Assembly: GCA_025350105.1 (NCBI GenBank)
Contig: JANXYJ010000172.1
Span: forward strand, 1 to 64,000
Length of the DNA: 64,000 bases
Reading direction: 5' to 3'
From: Terriglobia bacterium
Lineage (GTDB): Bacteria > Acidobacteriota > Terriglobia > Bryobacterales > Bryobacteraceae
In this document: positions 41,501 through 50,709 of the stretch, piece by piece
Position numbering within the stretch: position 1 is the stretch's first letter
Layout of the letters: each line of letters begins with the position of its first letter
Made by a program: the position numbers and the translations under genes
Notes under the pieces: generated by a model
Told to the model about the DNA's origin: nothing
Database searches by the model: none
What the model saw: the letters and a program-made list of their open reading frames with translations, nothing else

Positions 41501-43045
41501 TTAGCTCTTAGGCTTTTCCGGCAACGGCTTGCCCAGGAACTTCAGCAGGTCCGCCATCGTCACTAAACGCCCGTGAATGGGGGCAATCTTGTTCACATCC
41601 AGCTTCAAACGCTGAATGTTGTCGTACAGGTTCACGGTCGCTGCTGAAGGCGTACCGGTGGGCGACTGCACCTCACCCGCAGGCGTGTTCCATTCATCCG
41701 CTTCCACCAAAATCTTGCCCGAGGGAATGTAGACAATCAGCATTCCTTCATTGTGGTTGTCGTCCTTCATGGCATACAGATCGATTCTCTGCGTGCCGTC
41801 ACTCAGAACAAAATGGTCTTTTTCCACCCAAGGAGCAAACACGGCGGCTTTGGGTGCCTTGGCAAGCTTATCGGGAGCCAGCGTTGCTTTCGCCTTGAAA
41901 GTCTGCTCGTAAAACGCTTTGTTCAACGGTGAAGTCACAATGGTTACGCCCTCGGCAACGTACGTTCGCAGCCCGCCGGAATGATCGAAGTGATGATGCG
42001 TATTGATTAAAAACTTCACCGGCTTGTTGATCACCAGCCGTTTCGCTTCCGCCAGCACGGCGCTCGAGCGCTCTTCATTCAAAGGCGCCTCGATGATGGC
42101 CATGTAATCCTTAAACTCCACCACCAGACTGTGATGTGTGCCGCCCGTCAAAAACCAGACCCCGTCACTCAACAGCTGCACGTCTACGCGCGGGGATGGC
42201 GTCTCGGCGGTACGCACCTCGTTCGGCACCGCCAAGTCGGCCTTTTCGTTCGGCTTTACATCGGTGACGTTCAACTCAAACATCAACCACCCACCCTGCA
42301 ATTGCGAAATCTTGGCCGGAAACTTGACCCCGTTATAGTCCTTATACGGACCAAACGTCGTCACAATCGGCATATCGCCCAACACCGGATTGGGGAACTT
42401 GGTCTCTAACTTGGTGATCAGGTTGTGCTCGTCCACAGTCGCGTCCACCGCATACTTGCCCGCCACTACCGCCGTGATCACGTTGATCTTCTTGCCGCCT
42501 TCGGTTCTGGAGTTCAACTTGGCCTCGCAATCCCAATTGATCGCGCAACCATTGCCCTGCTTTGCGGCTTTCACAAATCCTTGCGGCGTCAACCAGATTT
42601 GCAGGCGGCGCTCTTCCAGCGTCAACCCAAACTGCGCCACCGGTCCAGCGCCGGTAACGTTCCAGGCATTGGTTCCCACCACTTCCGCGTTCTGTTTCTG
42701 CTCACCCATGATCGGCGCGCCACCGCCGCGCACTGGGTTGTTTCCTTGAATCCGGGTCCATTCTTCCTTCGATGACTGCGCCCCATAGTTGATGCTGCGC
42801 GTGTAACTGGTCACGTCAAATTTAGGCCAGGCAGCCGAAGGGTTCACGCTTTGGCCCAAATTCGCACTGAAACCAGTACCGGAATATTGAATGGACTGCA
42901 AATCCTTTGATCCCAAGGCGGTCTCCATCGCCTGTAAAACGGCCTTCGCGTCCTGCGCCTTGGCTTCGAGTGCACCCAAGCTCGCAGCAAACATAACCCC
43001 CGTCGCCAGAGTGGCAATTGGTCTGGCCGCGCTTTTTCTCCCCAT
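41501..43045 (-). CDS. Exported metallo-beta-lactamase-fold hydrolase
   Basis: A 514-residue exported protein with a signal peptide (about 1-30). The N-terminal half (about 35-270) contains an outer membrane lipoprotein-carrier-like sheet region (VLQAMETALGSKDLQSIQYSG, NVITAVVAGKYAVDATVDEH). The C-terminal half is a metallo-beta-lactamase domain with LINTHHHFDHSGGLRTYVAEG. Weaker later zinc-ligand segments are DDNHNEGMLIVYIPSGKILVEAD and IAPIHGRLVTM. The later Asp/His pattern suggests two metals. The substrate is unknown. It is the nearest gene to the carboxylase operon but on its own transcript. Confidence 0.85.
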   Translation of the reverse strand: MGRKSAARPIATLATGVMFAASLGALEAKAQDAKAVLQAMETALGSKDLQSIQYSGTGFSANLGQSVNPSAAWPKFDVTSYTRSINYGAQSSKEEWTRIQGNNPVRGGGAPIMGEQKQNAEVVGTNAWNVTGAGPVAQFGLTLEERRLQIWLTPQGFVKAAKQGNGCAINWDCEAKLNSRTEGGKKINVITAVVAGKYAVDATVDEHNLITKLETKFPNPVLGDMPIVTTFGPYKDYNGVKFPAKISQLQGGWLMFELNVTDVKPNEKADLAVPNEVRTAETPSPRVDVQLLSDGVWFLTGGTHHSLVVEFKDYMAIIEAPLNEERSSAVLAEAKRLVINKPVKFLINTHHHFDHSGGLRTYVAEGVTIVTSPLNKAFYEQTFKAKATLAPDKLAKAPKAAVFAPWVEKDHFVLSDGTQRIDLYAMKDDNHNEGMLIVYIPSGKILVEADEWNTPAGEVQSPTGTPSAATVNLYDNIQRLKLDVNKIAPIHGRLVTMADLLKFLGKPLPEKPKS

Positions 43046-43270
43046 GACAAAACTCTCCTGTTATTTCACGCAAGCGCGGAAGGCTTCCCCGGTCACAACC
43101 GGCCCGCGCTTCCTTAAAAAGCGCGAAGAACTAGCTTTCCGAAAACCGTTCAGTCAAAACCAGCTTCGTGAGAAATGATACAGTTAGCCCCGAGGGTGAG
43201 TCAAGTCGCGAGCCGGCCGTGTGTCGCCAACAGCCGCGCGCTCAACACTTTCGACAAAGAACCCAGACGA

Positions 43271-43320
43271 GTCAGGTTAGGTTAGGCAGGTCAGGTCAGG
43301 TCAGGTCAGGTCAGGTCAGT
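43271..43320. repeat. 5-bp tandem tract (AGGTC) next to the zinc-finger gene end
   Basis: About ten units of a pentamer, AGGTT in the first part and AGGTC in the second, end 11 bases before the stop of the minus-strand zinc-finger gene. Confidence 0.9.
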
Positions 43321-43331
43321 CAAGCTTGAGC

Positions 43332-44168
43332 TTAGTCCAGCTGAAGCGCAAATTCCCGGACCAGCTCACCATTGCCCGAATACAGCCGCACCCAGTAGCC
43401 GCCTGCCTGCAGAACCGAATGCAGATGCGCTGATAAATATTTTGCTTCTACCTGCAGCTTGCCGGACCAAACTTCGCCGCCGGACGCGTCAACCAGCTGG
43501 ATCCTTGGTTCACCCAAGTCCCCTAACGTGGTTCGGTCCACCCTGAGCTCGAGTGGTTTGCCAGCGCGGCCACGATTGCGACCCGTCGTTTCTTTAGCCG
43601 TCGTTTCTTTAGCGGTAGTTTCTTTAGCCATCGTTTCTTTAGCGGTGGTTTCTTTAGCGGTAGTTCCTTTAGCCATCGTTTCGATGGCCGGCGCCTTGTC
43701 GCCGATCGAGACCGGATCCGCTTCGACACCACCCCGTAGGGCCCTCAGTTCAACTACAACCGGCGATACCGACGCCATTTGTAGCTGCCGGGAAGGCAAT
43801 GCTTGCCAGCCCCATATCCCAGCGAGCAGCAACCCAGCGGCCACTATCCCCATGCCAATCAAGCGGGGATATAGTGGACGGATCGGCAAATCCAGCCAGG
43901 GCTGCACTACCGCTCTGGCCTTAACTTTGGAGCCCCGTTTTGATGGACTAGTCTTACTCGGCATTCCGTCCGCAAGCACACCGGACCCCAATGCCGACTT
44001 CAGTTGCGCAATATAGGCGTCCAAACCCGCCACTTCCGTCTGGCAGGCCTCGCAGACTAGCAGGTGTTCTTCTAATACAGATAGAGCGGGCTCGGGGACC
44101 CTCCGAAAACAATACTCCTCCAGCAACTCCTCCGTGGGATGCACGAAGTCCAGCGACATTACTTCCAT
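43332..44168 (-). CDS. Membrane zinc-finger anti-sigma-like protein with a pentapeptide repeat tract
   Basis: About 278 residues from ATG 44168; an earlier in-frame ATG at 44204 and a later one at 44159 are possible. Residues 1-60 hold an anti-sigma zinc-finger pattern: EYCFRR, then LEEHLLVCEACQTE (His-x3-Cys-x2-Cys). A membrane helix lies at about 103-122 (LIGMGIVAAGLLLAGIWGW). Outside it are seven 5-residue repeats (MAKGT, TAKET, TAKET, MAKET and so on) and a beta-rich C-terminal domain (LELRVDRTTLGDL, then LHSVLQAGGYWVRLYSG). This is the layout of a membrane anti-sigma factor with an extracytoplasmic sensor. It lies 92 bases after the sigma gene. Confidence 0.8.
   Translation of the reverse strand: MEVMSLDFVHPTEELLEEYCFRRVPEPALSVLEEHLLVCEACQTEVAGLDAYIAQLKSALGSGVLADGMPSKTSPSKRGSKVKARAVVQPWLDLPIRPLYPRLIGMGIVAAGLLLAGIWGWQALPSRQLQMASVSPVVVELRALRGGVEADPVSIGDKAPAIETMAKGTTAKETTAKETMAKETTAKETTAKETTGRNRGRAGKPLELRVDRTTLGDLGEPRIQLVDASGGEVWSGKLQVEAKYLSAHLHSVLQAGGYWVRLYSGNGELVREFALQLD
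43583..43687. repeat. Seven 15-bp tandem units (TTAKE-type) in the zinc-finger gene
   Basis: A run of 15-base units with core TTTCTTTAGC, in frame, encoding alternating MAKET and TAKET pentapeptides. It ends at a GRNRG sequence. Confidence 0.9.
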
Positions 44169-44260
44169 CCTGCCCTCTATCCTCCGCCGCCACAATGGCG
44201 GCATCGTAGTACCAATTCGAAACGCGTTCCGATGCGGTACGCTTTTCGACTACTGGTTCG

Positions 44261-45214
44261 TTAGTGGGACAGACTGGCAGAAGTTCTCAAAAAAACCGCT
44301 TGTAGGTCCCCGTGAGCCAGTTTTTTCTTACCCAATTCCCCGAAACGGCTCTTAGCACGGGACTTAAGCAAACGAAATTGGGTCGGAGACAGTCCCATTT
44401 CGGTACAGATCTGCTCCTGGGTCTGTTCCTGCAGATAGAACCGTGTCAGTATTTCTCTGTCACGCACAGGTAATTCCTCAAGAACCCGCTCGATCAGGGC
44501 CGTCCTTTGCCGGAAGATTGCCTCTTCTTCGGGATTTCCCCGGGGATCAGCAACCTTGGTGGTGGTGTCCATGTCCATCTGTTCGCGGCGCGAATGGACC
44601 ACTCTGTCGATGTGTGCCGCCACTTGCCGCCGGACGATCGTTCGCACAAAACCCATCAGCCGTTCCGGTTCGCGTAACTCTCCCCGCCGGATCGCCTGCA
44701 CCACCACAACAAAGGTGTCGTGCACTTTGTCGTCCAGTTCCTGGGCACCCAGCTGGCGGCAAAGGTAGAAGCGGATTCCCTTCGAAAACAACTGGTACAG
44801 TTCCGACATTCCGTCGGTTTGGCCCGCGCGAATCCGCTCCACCAATTCTACCCAGGCGGCATAATTCTCCTGGCCAATACCAGCCGAAGTGCTCGGCCCT
44901 ATGGGCGAGTTGGAGGCATCCGGGGAACCCTCAGTAGCACTCTGCATCGAACCCGCAACTTTCAGGTCTGCCCCGCCCTGCAGCCCCGCTTCTAGTCCGT
45001 CCGCCAGCCGTCCCAACCCACCGCTGCGGTGCTCCTCGGCCTGGGCCGGGCTGGCGGCGCTTATCAAGGCAAGATTTGCCACCGTATTCGAGCCCATGTC
45101 ATGGGCTGTTTCCGGCCTGATGAATTCCGATACCATATTCTCCGATCCTCCGATTTCCCCTGCCCCTGCATCGCCCGGTAATCCGGGTTTAGAAACGATT
45201 GTCTTGGGTGTCAT
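44261..45214 (-). CDS. ECF-type sigma factor with a long N-terminal extension
   Basis: A 317-residue RNA polymerase sigma-70-family protein of the extracytoplasmic group. Region 2 (DGMSELYQLFSKGIRFYLC, then LDDKVHDTFVVVVQAI) starts near residue 117. Region 4 is VLEELPVRDREILTRFYLQ then QEQICTEMGLSPTQFRLLKSRA. The first about 115 residues (Gly/Ala/Ser-rich, NTVANLALISAA, LADGLEAGLQGG) are unusual for ECF sigmas. The ATG at 45214 overlaps the stop of the CHAT gene by four bases and is preceded by a GGGGG tract. An earlier start (45268) would overlap more. Confidence 0.88.
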   Translation of the reverse strand: MTPKTIVSKPGLPGDAGAGEIGGSENMVSEFIRPETAHDMGSNTVANLALISAASPAQAEEHRSGGLGRLADGLEAGLQGGADLKVAGSMQSATEGSPDASNSPIGPSTSAGIGQENYAAWVELVERIRAGQTDGMSELYQLFSKGIRFYLCRQLGAQELDDKVHDTFVVVVQAIRRGELREPERLMGFVRTIVRRQVAAHIDRVVHSRREQMDMDTTTKVADPRGNPEEEAIFRQRTALIERVLEELPVRDREILTRFYLQEQTQEQICTEMGLSPTQFRLLKSRAKSRFGELGKKKLAHGDLQAVFLRTSASLSH

Positions 45215-47751
45215 CGCGCCCCCCCGGTCAATTGATAAGAAGCCCAAATTGCCGGCGCGGACCGCCATGTCCCCTCCTGCGCCAATTCAATTTGTGTCTG
45301 CCGCAACGCCTCCGCCGGGGAACTGGTTCTCAGCCGGCGATAGAAGCCGGAAAATATTTCTCCCGAGGTATCCTCAACTGGCCACGCCGTTGCCACAACA
45401 CCGCTGGCCCCAGCCATCAGCCAGGCACGAGTCAGACCAAGCAGGCCGGCGCCAGCACTCACCTGCCCGGTGGCCGTCGCGCAACCGCTCATCACCACCA
45501 GCGAATGTGGAACGCGAAGCATCGCGATTTCTGGCGCAGCCAGAAACTGAGAACCTGGCTTTTCGCCCATACTAAAGGCAACCCTTCCCTGTTCCCGGTC
45601 GGCCGGAGGAATGATGGCGTGGGTGGCCAAGTGGATGATCTTAGGACCGCCCCCAAGCAGTTTTAAAAACTGGTCCCGTTCGGCATGGACGCCGGTCAAT
45701 ACCGTCGCTGTTCCATTGTCTTCGCCCCACGCCGACGCGCTGTTCTCAACCTCCCTGCCGCTACCCACCAGCCGTTCCATCTGCTCATTCTGCGGCAAGT
45801 CCTCGCCGAATTCTGAACCGGCCGTTGAGGTTTCGCCGAACGCTGATTTCAGGACAGAAGGCCAGAAAGTCGCCCGGAACATCTCTTGCGGTGCCGCATG
45901 CCATCGAGGGTCAGCCCGGTTGTAGACCGGATCCCCCACGCCCAGAAACCAGCCCTGAGCAAACACCGCGGTCGCCGGGTTCCCAGCTTTCCCCTGTGCT
46001 TGCAGGACCAGCGCCCCGGGGACGATTTGTAAGGAATGTTGTTCGACTAGATACACAATTTTGCCGCCCTGCTGCTCCGTCACCAGTGCCGCGAATGGAA
46101 CATCAAACAGCGGGCCGTCTAACGACAAAAGCCACGCAGTTTTGCTCTTTTCCTCAAACCCCAGCTGTCCAAACAACCGCTGGTACAATTGCCCTCCGGT
46201 CCGAACCGCCTCTGCAAGGCCGCGCTCGGAACCGCTTGACTGAAGCGCCTGACGATAAGACTGCACATCTTTCGCCAAATTCCCCGCCAAGTCCCCCAGA
46301 CGAAACATGCGTAACGAGGTCCGGGTAACAGCCCAAAGATACGATTCGCCCTTTCCCAAAAAAAAGCTGAGAAATAATTCCGAATCGCTTAACCCATCTT
46401 GAAAATGTATAAGTGAAGCCCGGGTGGCAAAAATCTCGTCTTTCTTCGCCGTAAATCCGAATCCTGCCCTGCCTTCCATTTCGGTAATTTCCAAACGGAC
46501 ACGATTGAGGCGCGCCTGCTGTTGTGGGCGAATTCGGGAAAGTCTCTCCATTTCTGCGGCTTGCCCTAATAATTCCCAGTATTTCGGTGGCAATTTTTCG
46601 CGCCATACGGGTGCCAGCGCCAAGCTCTGCCGGAGATTTGCAGCACGATTCAGCTCAACTGCCTGGAACGCCCGGGCCGCCAGCTCCGGATTTTTCCTAT
46701 TCAGTTTGTGCTCTGCCACAAAGTGACCGGCTGCTTCGACGAAGGAATCGAAAATCTGATTCTCCAGGGCGATGTTGGTCGCGGTAAGTGAAGATCGAGC
46801 TGCGGGCACCTCCGCACGCCAGGCGGTAGCGGCCTCCAGCGCTGCGGAAAGGTCCTCCAGCGCCCCCTCCGTCTGGCCCAATTCCAGACGAATTCGTCCT
46901 CGCTGCGCCAGCAGTACATGGAGTGGCCAAGTGGCGGTGTTGCGTGCCAAGGCCCGATCGGTGAACCGCATCGCCGTTCGCAAATCGCCTTGAGCCAGCT
47001 TCAAGGCCCCCAGGCGAGCATAGGAAAGCGGCAGTTCATCGTGAAGCTTTTTTGGCGAGATCGTTCGCAAACGGTACGCCTGCCCAAGGGCTTGTTCAGC
47101 GCGATCCCAATGCCGCTGAAACATGCGCTGCTCAGCCAATAGATCCCAGCCAATCGCTTCCACTGAATCCATTCCCTCAGCCCGTGCTGCTTCAATCCCG
47201 CCCAGAAAAAAAGGTTCGGCGTCGCCATCCTTTAAGAAGGAATGAAGGCGGCCAATCTGCAGCAACAAGGGCGCGCGGTGGTTGTTGCTCCGGGCTCGAT
47301 TTAGGGCAGCGATGCCGTCCTGAGCAGCGTGAACCGCCGACGGTAAATCCCATACTTGAAGATAAATACTGGAAAGATTGAACGCGATCACGCCCGCGTC
47401 CTCGCTATCGCCGGCCGATTCCGCCAGATCGCGGGTTCGTAAAAAGGTAGCCAGCGCCTGCGCGTAGTGATAGTCAAGAAACTGACAAGCACCTGCACTC
47501 ATCAGATAACGAACCGCGGACACATCTTGCCGCTGAGCCATTGCGGAGTCATAGCCCTGCAGATAGAGCAGCTCCGCTGCCTGGTTAGCACCGGCCTTGC
47601 GAAAAGCCAGCGCACGTTTTCCGATGTTCAGTGGATCCCGATCCCAGAACAAGCTGGAACCAGGCGATTCCGACCGGATGACAAGCGCAGAACGCGAACC
47701 CGTCATCCACAGTGAGAGGATCAGGAAAAGGCTACAGATAATTCCAGCCAT
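45211..47751 (-). CDS. TPR-CHAT protease-like protein
   Basis: An 846-residue protein. An N-terminal hydrophobic segment (IICSLFLILSLWMTG, about 4-18) acts as signal or anchor. Many tetratricopeptide-like helical repeats follow (about 60-420), e.g. ATFLRTRDLAESAGDSEDAG, then a linker and a C-terminal CHAT domain (about 540-846). The CHAT catalytic dyad is intact: His711 in IIHLATHAIIPP and Cys757 in LVVMSGCATATG, followed by GLTRAWLMAGASGVVATAWP. CHAT peptidases are caspase/separase relatives. The gene heads an operon with the ECF sigma and zinc-finger genes. If exported, its protease side would face the same compartment as the zinc-finger protein's sensor part. Confidence 0.88.
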   Translation of the reverse strand: MAGIICSLFLILSLWMTGSRSALVIRSESPGSSLFWDRDPLNIGKRALAFRKAGANQAAELLYLQGYDSAMAQRQDVSAVRYLMSAGACQFLDYHYAQALATFLRTRDLAESAGDSEDAGVIAFNLSSIYLQVWDLPSAVHAAQDGIAALNRARSNNHRAPLLLQIGRLHSFLKDGDAEPFFLGGIEAARAEGMDSVEAIGWDLLAEQRMFQRHWDRAEQALGQAYRLRTISPKKLHDELPLSYARLGALKLAQGDLRTAMRFTDRALARNTATWPLHVLLAQRGRIRLELGQTEGALEDLSAALEAATAWRAEVPAARSSLTATNIALENQIFDSFVEAAGHFVAEHKLNRKNPELAARAFQAVELNRAANLRQSLALAPVWREKLPPKYWELLGQAAEMERLSRIRPQQQARLNRVRLEITEMEGRAGFGFTAKKDEIFATRASLIHFQDGLSDSELFLSFFLGKGESYLWAVTRTSLRMFRLGDLAGNLAKDVQSYRQALQSSGSERGLAEAVRTGGQLYQRLFGQLGFEEKSKTAWLLSLDGPLFDVPFAALVTEQQGGKIVYLVEQHSLQIVPGALVLQAQGKAGNPATAVFAQGWFLGVGDPVYNRADPRWHAAPQEMFRATFWPSVLKSAFGETSTAGSEFGEDLPQNEQMERLVGSGREVENSASAWGEDNGTATVLTGVHAERDQFLKLLGGGPKIIHLATHAIIPPADREQGRVAFSMGEKPGSQFLAAPEIAMLRVPHSLVVMSGCATATGQVSAGAGLLGLTRAWLMAGASGVVATAWPVEDTSGEIFSGFYRRLRTSSPAEALRQTQIELAQEGTWRSAPAIWASYQLTGGAR

Positions 47752-48117
47752 TTTCCAAACAATCCCTTACGATTATGTCTGGAATCATACCACAATTATT
47801 ATGAGGCACCAGCTTACGCCGGTGCCCGCATTGCAGAGCCGCCAGGAATTCGCGGCCGCGCCGCTAACTTTAGCGGCATCGATGCTCCGCAACTAGTCGT
47901 CCCCAACTAGTCACCCCCCCACTAGTTACCCCAGGGAGAAGTAGGAAAAATCACGATAGGTTCGCCCATTTTGTCGTTACCCCTTTCTGTCCGATTGATC
48001 GGTGCCAATCAGTCTCGTTGAAACCTGCCGGAAGTATCCGGCTGATCAAACAGTAAGCAGCAATCGCAGCACCAGCCGGGCCTGAAATGCGTAACCGCCA
48101 CTGCGCACGGGAGTTGT
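47752..48117. other. Intergenic gap with a 14-15-bp tandem repeat
   Basis: About 366 bases between the CHAT gene start and the permease end. Three CAACTAGTC-type units lie at 47890-47903, 47904-47917 and about 47918-47932. CCGGCTG and CAGCCGG arms about 28 bases apart near 48032-48075 could be a weak hairpin. Nothing else is evident. Confidence 0.55.
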
Positions 48118-50583
48118 TCATTGTTCGCGCAGGGCGACAGCGGGATCCACACGGGCTGCTGCCCATACCGGAACGAAACAGGCAACCAAATTGGCAACGA
48201 GAATCCCCAATACGGCACAAAGATGGGGCCCAACGATAACGGGGAAATGGCCCATTGCAGCGCTCCCCGCGCCGAATTTGCCCAGCAGCGGAATCCCGCC
48301 CACGGCCATCAACAACCCCCATCCTTCGCCGGCCAAGGTAAGCTGCAGCCCAAAACGCAATCCCAAGCGAAGCACCGCTTTATGGTCGGCTCCCAAAGCC
48401 TGACGGATCCCGATTTCCTTCCTGCGCCGCCGCATGGCCGCCGCCATCACCGCGTAAATTCCGGCCACCGCGAGCAACAGAATACAGCTGCCCGCGATGA
48501 AAGCCACCGCGATTCCCAGGCTCGTAATGAAGAGCGCTCCGCCAGTCACGTGAGTCTCGAGTGAACGGATTTCGCTCACCGGCTGCGCGCGGTCAATCGC
48601 ACGGACTTGCGCGAGAACCGGGGCGATCGCTCTCTCCGGTGAATCCGCTGTTTCCACGTGCAAGCTCATTCGCGAAACGTAATTTTGCGAAAAAGGGACA
48701 TATAAAGAAGATTGTGGGGACTCACTTACTTGAAAAAGCTTGCTGGCATGCACCACTCCCACCACCTGCAATGGCTTGCCGTTCACCTTCAAGGTCGCGC
48801 CCAATGCCCGCCCTTCGGCAAAAGTTTTCGCCAGCGTTTCGTTCACGATAACGACTGGTAATGCAGTGGAACTATCGGACTCGTTGAAATCGCGGCCAGC
48901 CAGCAACGCCATGTGCATGAGGCTGAAATACCCAGGAGTAACGGTGTTGCTCCAAACGGCGCTGTGGGTGCCTTGCAGCTCGATTTGTTTTTGGGCAATC
49001 GCGGTGCCCATGGGGATGGTCTGCGCAAGTACAGCGTTCTTCACATTGGGAAGCGTCCGAACTTGCTCCAGTAATTCGCGATAGAACTCGCGGGCCTGCC
49101 TTTCATCGACCCGGACCTGCGAGGGATCGAATGCCATCAGCAGAACGTGATCCAACCGGTAGCCCAGCTCCACCTGCCGCGCCGATTGCAATGGGCCCAA
49201 CATCTGAGCGCCCACAGCGACGGCGGCCGTTGCCAAAGCCACTTGTAGAATCACCAGGCGCGCCCGCCATTTTCCATTGCTCGTTACACGCAAAGCAGAC
49301 CGATGAACCTGGCCAAAGCGTGAAATCCAAAGTGGCACCAGCCCACAGATCAAGGCAGACAAGAGCGCGGCCGAAATGGTCACCACCATCATTCGTGCGT
49401 CCAGCCGGGCATCGATGGCAATCGGTAAGTCGGTAGGAAGCGTCACGGCACGAAGCAATAGCTTGCTGGCGAGCATGGCCACCGGAAGGCCCATCGACGC
49501 GCCAAGTGCGCCTACCAGAAGGCTTTCGGTGATCGCCTCGCGCAGAAGCTGCAGTGTTCCTGCCCCCAGCGCGATGCGCAATTGGATCTCTTCTGCGCGG
49601 TCTTCGGCTCGCATCAACGAAAGGCCGGCGGCACTGGAACAGGCGGCAATAAACGCAATGGCGGCCAGTAGAAGCAGCGTCGCGGCAAGAGCCGGGATGG
49701 AACCGTTGTCGTGCATGCGGGCATTGAATTCGCTGAGCACCAGCGTTTTTGATCCGCGGTTGGTCTCCGGATAGGAGGCTTCCAATTGCGCGGTAATCGC
49801 GCTCAATTCAGCTTGCGACGCCGGAACCATCGCCTTACTTCGACCCGCTTTGCTCCGACCATAGACCGACAAAAACCGCACAGCCCGATTCGGCAAAGGG
49901 TTGCGGGTAGATGCTTCCGAGCTGGAATAAAGCGCTGCGGCATAGGTCTCGATGGGAATATAAAACCCTTCGTGTAAAAAGCGGCTGAGCCCGAAACCAG
50001 GCGGAGCAATCCCCACCACCAGGTACGGCGTCTTGGCGATCTCAATCGATTGCCCCACTAGGTGCGGGTCACCGCCGAAACTGGATCGCCATAACGAATC
50101 CGAGAGAACAATAACGCGCGAGGTGCGGTCATCATCATGGAACGTCCGCCCCCGTTGTGCCGAAACGGCCAAGACGTCGAAATAATTTGGCGACACCGCC
50201 AGGCCCATCCGAATGCGCGGAACTCCTCCCATAGAACCGTCCATGGAACCGCCAACGGCAGCCAGAATCTGGGTCTGTGCCACCAACCCGGTGACGGTTC
50301 GCGCACTACGGGCGATGTCGCGGTAATCCAAAAACGAAGTGTAGCCGCGCGAAGACTGTTTGGAAGTGGTAAAGACCTGCACAATCTCATTTGGCGCGGG
50401 TACAGGCAGCGGGCGAAACAGAATGGCATCCGCCACGCTGGTTAGCGCAACCGCCATACCGATTCCTGCGGCCAGCGAACCGGTGATGGACAGCGTGAAT
50501 GCGAGGTGTTGAAAGGAACGGCGAAGGCAGAAAAGCATCAGCATCGGGCCGAGGGTATGCCGCGACGCCGGGAAAACGCACAT
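48118..50583 (-). CDS. Orphan MacB/FtsX-type ABC permease of the acidobacterial kind
   Basis: An 821-residue membrane protein with one early helix (about residues 25-50), a MacB-like periplasmic core, an FtsX domain with helices near 285-440, a second periplasmic domain and a C-terminal FtsX domain (about 690-815). The ending PVWAAARVDPAVALREQ is typical. No ATPase gene adjoins it. Such duplicated orphan permeases are very abundant in Acidobacteriota and their roles are not known. The first codon is uncertain: an in-frame TTG lies at 50589, ATG at 50583 (chosen) and ATG at 50544, none with a good Shine-Dalgarno sequence. Confidence 0.85.
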   Translation of the reverse strand: MCVFPASRHTLGPMLMLFCLRRSFQHLAFTLSITGSLAAGIGMAVALTSVADAILFRPLPVPAPNEIVQVFTTSKQSSRGYTSFLDYRDIARSARTVTGLVAQTQILAAVGGSMDGSMGGVPRIRMGLAVSPNYFDVLAVSAQRGRTFHDDDRTSRVIVLSDSLWRSSFGGDPHLVGQSIEIAKTPYLVVGIAPPGFGLSRFLHEGFYIPIETYAAALYSSSEASTRNPLPNRAVRFLSVYGRSKAGRSKAMVPASQAELSAITAQLEASYPETNRGSKTLVLSEFNARMHDNGSIPALAATLLLLAAIAFIAACSSAAGLSLMRAEDRAEEIQLRIALGAGTLQLLREAITESLLVGALGASMGLPVAMLASKLLLRAVTLPTDLPIAIDARLDARMMVVTISAALLSALICGLVPLWISRFGQVHRSALRVTSNGKWRARLVILQVALATAAVAVGAQMLGPLQSARQVELGYRLDHVLLMAFDPSQVRVDERQAREFYRELLEQVRTLPNVKNAVLAQTIPMGTAIAQKQIELQGTHSAVWSNTVTPGYFSLMHMALLAGRDFNESDSSTALPVVIVNETLAKTFAEGRALGATLKVNGKPLQVVGVVHASKLFQVSESPQSSLYVPFSQNYVSRMSLHVETADSPERAIAPVLAQVRAIDRAQPVSEIRSLETHVTGGALFITSLGIAVAFIAGSCILLLAVAGIYAVMAAAMRRRRKEIGIRQALGADHKAVLRLGLRFGLQLTLAGEGWGLLMAVGGIPLLGKFGAGSAAMGHFPVIVGPHLCAVLGILVANLVACFVPVWAAARVDPAVALREQ

Positions 50584-50709
50584 GCCCAAATGGGCATCAC
50601 GTTCAAAGCTGGTGTCTTAGATTTTTGGCTGCACTATTTTTGCCTTCAGCATAAGGTGTGCTTGTTGCCGCCTCAAGTTGCGGCATCGGCTGGGGGTGCA
50701 GTGAAAAGT

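Noticed and set aside
43271-43687. Tandem repeats resembling a CRISPR array
   Set aside because: Units are contiguous without spacers, of 5 and 15 bases, and partly in a coding frame.
48032-48075. CCGGCTG/CAGCCGG inverted repeat as a terminator
   Set aside because: The loop is about 28 bases and no T-run follows.
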